Source: a virus
IMG/VR virus record: IMGVR_UViG_3300013131_000217
Location: 1-26,353 of that record
Strand: one strand, 5' to 3'
Length of the DNA: 26,353 bases
Part shown: piece after piece, positions 14,969 to 21,170 of the stretch
Numbering within the stretch: the first letter of the stretch is position 1
Layout of the letters: the number at the start of each line of letters is the position of its first letter
Translations under genes and position numbers: made by a program
Notes under the pieces: model-generated
What the model saw: only the letters and a program-made list of their open reading frames with translations
What the model was told of the DNA's origin: nothing
Database searches by the model: none

Positions 14969-15733
14969 ATGAAATTAGCTCCTATTGCGCATAATATTGT
15001 TCTTCAATCGTTAGTAAAAACGTTAGCAGAGTCTGCTACAGGCACGGCTTCGACAGTGCAAAAACAATTATTTTCGTTAGGAACTGAACTTAAAAAAGAC
15101 GGAGAGAACATTACCGATGATGAGGTTCAAGCGGCTATGTTGTCTGCATTGATTGATGCCGATGGTAATATTGACATTGTCAATGTATCTGATATAGAAT
15201 CTGTAAAGACTGAAATTAAAGAGGCTAGATCATATATTATATCAGAGTCTGGAATTCTTCATTCTATAGAAGCTATAGGAACTGTATTAGGAAATTCTGC
15301 ATTAATACATGCACTAGCTGAAGGGCTAGACAAAATTGGATTTAATATTGACGAGAAAAATTTAAAAACTAAATTAAATAAAGCAGTAACTCGAATTAAA
15401 TCAGTAACTGGATTTCCTGCAAAAGTAATGGAAAAAGCTTTTGAATGGATAGCAAAAAAATTAGGATCTGGAATGCTCGGTCAAAAAATTGCAGGAATTT
15501 CTGGGACGATTTTAGTAACAGTTTGTCTACTTGCACTAGCAATTTATTTGTTTCCGTCAATTTCTTCAGGAATTTTAATGATATTTGCTATTTCTGGAAT
15601 GATGGGCAAAACAGCTGAAATTGTTACGTTGATTAAAAAATTAATAGGTCATATTACTGAATATCTAGAACAAAATCCAGAATTTAGTAAAAAGCTGTCA
15701 TCGACAATGTCTACAACCTCTAATAGATCTTAA
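14969..15733 (+). CDS. Two-helix membrane protein in head module
   Basis: 254 residues. A soluble helical N-terminal region (1-175) includes LVKTLAE-SATG (possible protease site). A hydrophobic hairpin follows: ILVTVCLLALAIYLFP (181-196) and GILMIFAISGMMG (201-213), then a basic C-terminal tail. It is larger than a usual holin and lies in the head operon, not beside the endolysin at 20161. A membrane-interacting virion protein ejected with DNA is an alternative. Not recognised; membrane prediction is by eye. Confidence 0.55.
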   Translation: MKLAPIAHNIVLQSLVKTLAESATGTASTVQKQLFSLGTELKKDGENITDDEVQAAMLSALIDADGNIDIVNVSDIESVKTEIKEARSYIISESGILHSIEAIGTVLGNSALIHALAEGLDKIGFNIDEKNLKTKLNKAVTRIKSVTGFPAKVMEKAFEWIAKKLGSGMLGQKIAGISGTILVTVCLLALAIYLFPSISSGILMIFAISGMMGKTAEIVTLIKKLIGHITEYLEQNPEFSKKLSSTMSTTSNRS

Positions 15734-15749
15734 TAATGATTTTACCATT

Positions 15750-15775
15750 TGGGCATGTTTTTCTACACATGCCCA
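15750..15775 (+). terminator. Hairpin after gene at 14969
   Basis: Nine-base perfect stem TGGGCATGT / ACATGCCCA with an 8-base loop, followed by ATATTTATATT rather than a clean T-run. It lies 17 bases after the stop codon. It probably ends the upstream transcription unit, or acts as an mRNA 3' stabiliser. Confidence 0.6.
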
Positions 15776-15783
15776 TATTTATA
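15775..15783 (+). promoter_or_regulatory. ATATTTATA motif upstream of scaffold gene leader
   Basis: Exact copy that touches the terminator-like hairpin. Unlike the other copies it is 114 bases from the next large gene, implying a long leader for scaffold and capsid mRNA. A 27-codon ATG frame (15790-15873) starts 15 bases after the motif, but I cannot support it as a gene. Confidence 0.5.
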
Positions 15784-15798
15784 TTCGTAATGCACAAT

Positions 15799-15862
15799 GT
15801 CTTGTTCATTTTTATACAAGACGCTATAATTTTTTATTCTATTAAGATTTTCAATAATCTTA
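15799..15862 (+). promoter_or_regulatory. Two further hairpins in the scaffold leader
   Basis: GTCTTGT (15799-15805) pairs with ACAAGAC (15816-15822) around a 10-base loop. TAAGATT (15843-15849) pairs with AATCTTA (15856-15862) around a 6-base loop. Both are perfect 7-bp stems. They may tune translation or stability of the abundant scaffold-capsid mRNA, or attenuate it; function is inference. Confidence 0.45.
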
Positions 15863-15888
15863 TTTCCAATTAATTTTTTAATAAAAGG

Positions 15889-16776
15889 ATGAAAGACCTA
15901 TTAAAAGAAGCAATTGCCGATGCAAAGGCAGTTCGCGAAACCGCTTTAGCAAATGCTAAATTGGCTTTAGAGGAAGCTTTTACTCCAAGACTTCAATCCA
16001 TGATTTCTGCGAAATTGGCTGAAGAAATGTCTGACGAAGATATTGACGAAGCTGATGAAATGGAAATGGAAGAAGGCGAAGAGATAGCTGATACAGAGCA
16101 TGAAGCGCCTGCAGAGCACGAAACCGAAGAAGCTCATGAAGAAGAAGCTTCGGAAGAAGATGATGATCTAGATTTAGATGAAATCATCAAAGAATTAGAA
16201 ATGGACGAAGAATTGGATTCTTCAGAAATTGGCGACGGTGACAATGAAGTGGCAGAATTAGAAGCTGACACTGAATTCGACGACGAGCTTTTTGCTGAAG
16301 GTGAAGATGAAGAGTCTATGGATGAGGACGAAGAAGTCGATTTAGATGAAATCGTTCGTAGCTTGCGTGAAGAAGACGAAGAGGCTTCAGAAGAAGAGCC
16401 TGTAGCAGAAGGAGAAGGACATGAAGAAGAGCTTGAAGAAGCTTACAATGTAATTCGCTTTTTGAAAGGCAAAATCAATGAAGTAAATTTGCTAAATGCA
16501 AAACTTCTTTACTCTAATAAATTGTTCCGTAACTTTACATTGAATGAATCTCAGAAAATGAAAGTTATTGAAAATTTTGACAGAGCGTACAATTTGCGTG
16601 AAGTGAAATTAGTGTACTCAACTTTAGCGGAGTCATTTAAAATGCCGACGACTAAAAAAGTAGTTAAAGAATCTTTTGCTTCAAAACCGGTAGCATCTAC
16701 CAAACCTGCGAAGCAAGTACTTTCTGAAGGCACTGAGTTAGCTAATCGTTTCAAAAAACTAGCAGGTTTAAAATAA
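15889..16776 (+). CDS. 22: Prohead core scaffold protein (gp22-like)
   Basis: 295 residues. It forms the internal core around which the capsid assembles and is then degraded by the prohead protease. The N-terminus MKDLLKE-AIADAK carries an LKE/A site. Residues 45-185 are extremely acidic and contain a repeated DLDEI(I/V)xxL motif (95-102 and 151-158). Residues 183-249 (EAYNVIRFLKGKINEVNLLNAKLLYSNKLF...NFDRAYNLREVKLVYSTLAES) are the conserved gp22-type helical core domain. The C-terminus ELANRFKKLAGLK matches the KLAGI phrase of the protein at 3873. It lies directly upstream of the capsid gene, as in T4. AAGG sits too close to the ATG to act as a normal ribosome site. Confidence 0.88.
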   Translation: MKDLLKEAIADAKAVRETALANAKLALEEAFTPRLQSMISAKLAEEMSDEDIDEADEMEMEEGEEIADTEHEAPAEHETEEAHEEEASEEDDDLDLDEIIKELEMDEELDSSEIGDGDNEVAELEADTEFDDELFAEGEDEESMDEDEEVDLDEIVRSLREEDEEASEEEPVAEGEGHEEELEEAYNVIRFLKGKINEVNLLNAKLLYSNKLFRNFTLNESQKMKVIENFDRAYNLREVKLVYSTLAESFKMPTTKKVVKESFASKPVASTKPAKQVLSEGTELANRFKKLAGLK

Positions 16777-16808
16777 TTTTTTAACAATCAATTTAATTTA
16801 AAACAAAA

Positions 16809-18467
16809 ATGTCACTTAACAACATTCTTAATGAAAGTACATCAGTGCTTCGTAAGCAAATGGAAGACACCAAAGGACTTGTTTCCAAATGGAAAAAAAC
16901 CGGTTTGCTTGAAGGTTTAGCATCTGAGTATGAACAGCATGGTATGGCTATCATGCTTGAAAACCAAGCAAAACAATTAGTAACTGAAGCTAACTCTACC
17001 GGAACTGCTGGTAACGCAGAACAATGGTCTGGAGTTGCTCTTCCATTGGTTCGTCGTGTATTCGCTGAAATCGCTGCAAAAGATTTCGTAAGCGTGCAAC
17101 CAATGAACCTTCCTTCAGGTCTTGTATTTTACATGGATTTCAAATATGTAACTGCTCAACCTGGATTTACTGCTGGTGCTAATGCATCTGAAGATCCTAC
17201 CGTAGGCGCATATCAAAACAATTCTGTATTTGGTATTACTAACACTACTGCCGATGCTTCTCAAGGTCTTTATGGATCCGGTCGTTTTGGTTATTCTATT
17301 AATGAATCCAGCGCTACAATTCGCGTGTCTGGTTCATTTACTCCAGCCGCTGGTACTGGATCTATCGCGTCTGTAGTACCTGCCGCAACTACCGATGATG
17401 ATGAATTTGACTACGATTCTAAATTTATCGCAGCTAATTCTGGCTCAGCCGCTTTCAAAAAAATTACCGTAACTTTAGGATCATTGGCTACTCCAGATCT
17501 AGAAGGAGTTCGTGCTTTTGCAATATCCGGATCTGGTATTTCTGCATTTTTCCCTCAATTTACTAAAAATGTTAATGATTCAACATTATCATTTATTGTA
17601 TCTGGTTCGATAGCAACTACCGATCATCAAAACATTACCATAACCTATCAAAAACAACCAGCTGCGAATTCGCGCGGTGATTTTGAAGATACTACAGGTG
17701 CTGATATCGGAATTCCTGAAATCAATGTTGAACTTCGCTCATTGCCGATAGTTGCTAAAACTCGTAAATTGAAAGCAGTATGGAGCCCAGAGTTCGCGCA
17801 AGATTTGAATGCATATCACTCAATTGACGCTGAAGCTGAATTGACTTCAATGCTTTCTGAATACATTTCTCAAGAAATCGATCTTGAAATCTTGGATATG
17901 TTGATTCAAAATGCAGTGACAACTGAAGTATGGTCTGCTCGTCTAGGATATGAGTATAATGCAGCTACTGATGTAGTCGAAGCTCCTAGTGGCACCACCG
18001 TTGCATATTATAACCAAGGAACTTGGTTCCAAACTCTAGGAACTAAAATTCAAAAAGTTTCTAATAAAATTCACCAAAAGACAATGCGTGGTGGTGCAAA
18101 CTTCCTAGTATGTTCTCCTGATATCGCAACAGTTCTCGAATCTATTCCAGGATATGCTGCTGACACTAACGGAGACAAAATGCAGTTTGCTATGGGTGTG
18201 CAAAAAGTAGGTCTATTGAATAGCCGCTTTACTGTGTACAAAAACCCATACATGACCAGCAACTTGATTTTGTTAGGTTACCGCGGATCTCAATTCCTTG
18301 AAACTGGTGCAGTATATGCTCCATATATTCCATTGATTATGACTCCGCTAGTATACGATCCTACCAACTTTACACCACGTAAAGGGGTAATGACTCGTTA
18401 TGCTAAACAAATGGTGCGTCCAGAGTTTTATGGACTTATCAAAGTACATGGCTTGGACAGAGTTTAA
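16809..18467 (+). CDS. 23: Major capsid protein (gp23-like)
   Basis: 552 residues (T4 gp23 has 521), HK97-fold capsid subunit by family. Diagnostic conserved stretch at 75-113: SGVALPLVRRVFAEIAAKDF...PMNLPSGLVFYMDFKY. The C-terminal half has VKVGLLNSRFTVYKNPYM-like and PYIPLIMTPLVYDP segments followed by GVMTRYAKQMVRPEFYG. The N-terminal propeptide probably ends at QLVTE-ANSTG (after E60), close to the residue 65 cleavage of T4 gp23. An earlier ILNE-S site is at residues 6-9. Codon use is more GC-rich and regular than in neighbours, as expected for a highly expressed gene. It shares a transcription unit with the scaffold and ends at a strong terminator. Confidence 0.96.
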   Translation: MSLNNILNESTSVLRKQMEDTKGLVSKWKKTGLLEGLASEYEQHGMAIMLENQAKQLVTEANSTGTAGNAEQWSGVALPLVRRVFAEIAAKDFVSVQPMNLPSGLVFYMDFKYVTAQPGFTAGANASEDPTVGAYQNNSVFGITNTTADASQGLYGSGRFGYSINESSATIRVSGSFTPAAGTGSIASVVPAATTDDDEFDYDSKFIAANSGSAAFKKITVTLGSLATPDLEGVRAFAISGSGISAFFPQFTKNVNDSTLSFIVSGSIATTDHQNITITYQKQPAANSRGDFEDTTGADIGIPEINVELRSLPIVAKTRKLKAVWSPEFAQDLNAYHSIDAEAELTSMLSEYISQEIDLEILDMLIQNAVTTEVWSARLGYEYNAATDVVEAPSGTTVAYYNQGTWFQTLGTKIQKVSNKIHQKTMRGGANFLVCSPDIATVLESIPGYAADTNGDKMQFAMGVQKVGLLNSRFTVYKNPYMTSNLILLGYRGSQFLETGAVYAPYIPLIMTPLVYDPTNFTPRKGVMTRYAKQMVRPEFYGLIKVHGLDRV

Positions 18468-18490
18468 TCTGAACTAAAATAGTACGAAAG

Positions 18491-18524
18491 AAAGGGGTTA
18501 GAAATAACCCCTTTTCTTTTGTTC
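18491..18524 (+). terminator. Rho-independent terminator after major capsid gene
   Basis: Perfect 10-bp stem AAAGGGGTTA / TAACCCCTTT closed by a GAAA tetraloop, followed by TCTTTTGTT. Outer flanks (ACGAA... TTCGT) add further pairing. It lies 24 bases after the capsid stop and is the strongest terminator in the window. Confidence 0.9.
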
Positions 18525-18552
18525 GTTCCGGTCTATTAAAAATACAACTAAG

Positions 18553-18561
18553 ATATTTATA
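18553..18561 (+). promoter_or_regulatory. ATATTTATA motif downstream of capsid terminator
   Basis: Exact copy 23 bases before ATG 18576, following the capsid terminator, so it should start the next transcription unit. Sequence after it (TTAAATAAA) is the same as at 2514. Confidence 0.55.
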
Positions 18562-18575
18562 TTAAATAAACGTCA

Positions 18576-18836
18576 ATGGCAACGATTAATCAAGTTAAAA
18601 CAGAAATTAAAAAAATTGTAAAAGAAGAGCTAAGTCATTTTTCTGAACCTAAACATCCAGATCACGAAGCAAAAATGGCTAAAGGTGAACTGCGTGATAT
18701 GATCAAATTAGGAGCTGAATTGTATAATCAAATTGAAGAAGGCTCTGAATTACCTGGTTGGGTATCTGCATATATTACATTGGCTTCAGATTACATTCAC
18801 AGCGTGCATCAGTACATGACCGAACAAAAATCTTAA
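18576..18836 (+). CDS. Small conserved T4-like phage protein
   Basis: 86 residues, helical. Conserved phrases: EAKMAKGELRDMIKLGAELYNQI and ELPGWVSAYITLASDYIHSVHQYM, a pattern I recognise as a frequent small hypothetical protein in marine T4-like phages. No enzymatic motif; function unknown. The next gene starts 22 bases later behind an AT-rich segment with a degenerate AATTTATT box. Confidence 0.7.
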   Translation: MATINQVKTEIKKIVKEELSHFSEPKHPDHEAKMAKGELRDMIKLGAELYNQIEEGSELPGWVSAYITLASDYIHSVHQYMTEQKS

Positions 18837-18858
18837 TTTATTTTTAAAAAGTTACATC

Positions 18859-19542
18859 ATGGATCAAAAAGAAAAAATTCATAATGTTGAAAAACGGAAA
18901 CCGAAAAATCCGATTAAATTCAATATTCAATTAAATGAAGAGCAGAAAACAGCCAAAGCTGAAATTTTAGCAAATACAGTTACGCTGTTGAAAGGTCAGG
19001 CAGGATCTGGTAAAACGCTATTAGCGTGTCAAGTTGCCTTAGATTTGTTTTTTACTCGAGAGATTGAAAAAATTATTATAACTCGACCAGTAGTAGCAGC
19101 TGCCGATGATATTGGATATTTGCCAGGAGATATGAAAGCAAAAATGGATCCATGGCTTGCTCCTATATATGCAAACTTGTACATGCTTTATAATAAAATT
19201 ACTATTGATAAGATGATCGAGGCTCAAGACATTGAGATACTACCGATCGCTTTTGTACGGGGTAGAACATTTGTAAATTCGGCGGTGATTGTCGACGAAG
19301 CCCAGAATGTTAATAGCAACCAAACTGAAATGATTGTCGGCCGTTTAGGCTTGAATTCAAAAATGATTTTCTGTGGTGACACTGCACAAATCGACTTGCG
19401 AAATAAAAAAGAATCTGGAATTGATTTTTTTAAAATTTTAGAGTCAAGAGTTAAAGGAGTAAAAGTTATTTCGTTATTAAAAAATCATAGGCATCCTATA
19501 GTTCCGGAAATTTTAAATGTATATAAAGAATATTCTGCATAA
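18859..19542 (+). CDS. phoH: PhoH-like ATPase
   Basis: 227 residues. P-loop ATPase of the PhoH family: GQAGSGKT (46-53, Walker A), ITRPVVAAADDIGYLPG (74-90, the family-specific stretch) and VIVDEAQN (143-150, Walker B), then MIFCGDTAQID and LLKNHRHPIV. The single-domain length is typical of phage PhoH. It is common in marine phages and often linked to phosphate stress or RNA metabolism, but its phage role is unsettled. The stop overlaps the next start (TAATG at 19540-19544). Confidence 0.93.
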   Translation: MDQKEKIHNVEKRKPKNPIKFNIQLNEEQKTAKAEILANTVTLLKGQAGSGKTLLACQVALDLFFTREIEKIIITRPVVAAADDIGYLPGDMKAKMDPWLAPIYANLYMLYNKITIDKMIEAQDIEILPIAFVRGRTFVNSAVIVDEAQNVNSNQTEMIVGRLGLNSKMIFCGDTAQIDLRNKKESGIDFFKILESRVKGVKVISLLKNHRHPIVPEILNVYKEYSA

Positions 19543-20156
19543 TGAATACACAACATTTTTTTCTTGAAAAATGTGCTGAATGGCAAAAACAATTTGATTT
19601 ACTTAATGTATACACTGTTTCCAGACTAACAGAAGCAGTAAAGTCAGAAGCGCTTCGAATATTTGACTTTGACGATACGCTAGCAAAAGTTAAAGCTAAT
19701 ATATACGTGACAAATAATGGAAAAGAATTTATTCTTTCTCCTGCTGAATTTGCAGTATATTCACCTAAACCAGGCGACAGTTTCAACTTTCGAGATTTCA
19801 ATGCCATTATCAAAAAAGCGGTGCCAATTCAAAAAAATATTAATTTATTAAAAACAGCCGCGGCAAATCCTAATACTCGCACAACTATATTAACGGCTAG
19901 ATTACTTGCGTATCCAGTTAAACGATATTTGAAAAAAGAATTCAATTTAGATATTTACGTTGTAGCTTTAGGTACAGCAGATCCACAAAAAAAAGCAGAT
20001 TATATTGAAAAGCAAATTCAAAAAGGATATACGGATATTGTATTCATTGACGATTCAATAAAAAATATAAATGCCGTCGCAAAACTCAAAAGTAAATATC
20101 CAGACGTAAATTTAGTTACCACTCATACAACAGAAGCAGAACACATAAAACTTTAA
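19542..20156 (+). CDS. HAD-superfamily phosphatase-like protein
   Basis: 204 residues. HAD motifs: IFDFDDTLA (40-48, nucleophile D42 and acid D44), TTILTAR (114-120, motif II Thr), lysine candidates around K150/K151, and VFIDDSIKN (167-175, motif IV acids). The region LSPAEFAVYSPKPGDSFNFRDF (65-86) is a cap-like stretch that I know from many marine-phage HAD proteins. Substrate unknown; nucleotide or polynucleotide 3'-phosphatase activity is possible by analogy to T4 Pnkp-type domains. Translationally coupled to phoH. Confidence 0.8.
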   Translation: MNTQHFFLEKCAEWQKQFDLLNVYTVSRLTEAVKSEALRIFDFDDTLAKVKANIYVTNNGKEFILSPAEFAVYSPKPGDSFNFRDFNAIIKKAVPIQKNINLLKTAAANPNTRTTILTARLLAYPVKRYLKKEFNLDIYVVALGTADPQKKADYIEKQIQKGYTDIVFIDDSIKNINAVAKLKSKYPDVNLVTTHTTEAEHIKL

Positions 20157-20160
20157 ACTA

Positions 20161-20760
20161 ATGATAAACACTGATAAACTAAAAGGTCATGTACCAGATG
20201 CAGTTTTAGCTCAAATTCCAGAAGCAGCTGCAAAATTCAACATTACAACGTCATTACGATTAGCTCATTTCCTAGCTCAATGCGGTCATGAGTCAGGCGG
20301 ATTTAAATTGGTTACTGAAAATTTAAATTATTCCAAAGACGGTTTAACAAAAATATTTCCTAAATACTTTCCCGGAAATTTAGCTGAATCTTACGCTCGT
20401 CAACCTGAAAAAATAGGTTCTAGAGTTTATGCGAATAGAATGGGAAATGGCGATGAAGCGTCAAAAGAAGGATTTAAATTTTGTGGTCGCGGATACATTC
20501 AATTAACCGGAAAAGAAAATTACAGTAAATTTTCAAAATTCATCGGAGAAGATTGCATTGCCAATCCTAATTTAGTAGCTACAAAATATGCATTAGCTTC
20601 AGCAGCATTTTTCTTCAATTCAAATAATTTATGGGCGATTTGTGATAAAGGCGCGGATGATGCTACGGTAACTGCAGTAACTAAACGAGTGAATGGAGGA
20701 ACTATTGGATTGGCAGATAGAATAAAACACTTCAAAGAATATTATTCACTGTTATCTTAA
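20161..20760 (+). CDS. GH19 endolysin (chitinase-like lysozyme)
   Basis: 199 residues, single GH19 catalytic domain, which cleaves peptidoglycan glycan strands at lysis or during tail penetration. Signatures: AHFLAQCGHESGGF with catalytic acid E44, TENLNYS with E53, GSRVYANRMGNGDE (86-99), FCGRGYIQLTGKENY (107-121) and KRVNGG...DRIKHF near the end. No signal peptide or membrane segment, so release would need a holin or it may be virion-borne. Start is four bases after the HAD gene stop. Confidence 0.93.
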   Translation: MINTDKLKGHVPDAVLAQIPEAAAKFNITTSLRLAHFLAQCGHESGGFKLVTENLNYSKDGLTKIFPKYFPGNLAESYARQPEKIGSRVYANRMGNGDEASKEGFKFCGRGYIQLTGKENYSKFSKFIGEDCIANPNLVATKYALASAAFFFNSNNLWAICDKGADDATVTAVTKRVNGGTIGLADRIKHFKEYYSLLS

Positions 20761-20774
20761 TAAAAGATATTTAT
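20753..20774 (+). promoter_or_regulatory. Small hairpin overlapping ATATTTAT upstream of gene at 20784
   Basis: TATCTT (20753-20758) pairs with AAGATA (20764-20769) around a 5-base loop, and ATATTTAT occupies 20767-20774, 17 bases before the ATG. The hairpin begins within the endolysin stop region. A terminator-promoter junction is proposed. Confidence 0.45.
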
Positions 20775-20783
20775 TAAAAAAGT

Positions 20784-21170
20784 ATGGCAGCAGGAAAATA
20801 CTCATTTACAATCGAGCAAGGTGCAACTTTTAATTTAGAAGTTCGATACAAAGACTCTGATAAAAATCCTATAGATTTAACAGGATATTCCGGCCGGATG
20901 CAAATAAAATCCGGATATGCTGATAACAGCCCTACTTTATACGCTACTTTAAGTAGTTCACTATTACCAGACGGAACTGGATTGAATTTTTCTGGGTCTG
21001 CCGGAACGTCTCCTACTGCATCTGGGTCAATTGGAATTTACATTTCTGCAGCTACATCTTCTTTGTTTACGTTTGATAAAGCATTTTACGATTTAGAATT
21101 ATATTCTGGAACTACAGTTACTAGAATTTTAGAAGGTCAAATCAAGCTATCAAAAGAAGTAACTAGATGA
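20784..21170 (+). CDS. Conserved beta-sandwich phage protein ahead of fibre gene
   Basis: 128 residues. YSFTIEQGATFNLEVRYKDSDKNPIDLTGYSGRMQIKS (6-43) is a pattern I recognise in many phage genes placed immediately before a tail-fibre or baseplate gene. The rest is strand-rich (GSIGIYISAATSSLF, YDLELYSGTTVTRILEGQIKLS). Likely a tail or baseplate-associated Ig-like domain; not assigned to a T4 protein. It overlaps the fibre gene by ATGA (21167-21170), so both are made together. Confidence 0.7.
   Translation: MAAGKYSFTIEQGATFNLEVRYKDSDKNPIDLTGYSGRMQIKSGYADNSPTLYATLSSSLLPDGTGLNFSGSAGTSPTASGSIGIYISAATSSLFTFDKAFYDLELYSGTTVTRILEGQIKLSKEVTR

Noticed and set aside
14969-15733. Calling the membrane-hairpin protein a holin
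   Set aside because: It is too long, has a large soluble N-terminal region and lies in the head operon away from the endolysin.
15790-15873. 27-codon frame as a real gene
   Set aside because: Hydrophobic, low-complexity and overlapping two hairpins; no homologue recognised and no start signal beyond the nearby box. Kept only as a possible leader peptide.
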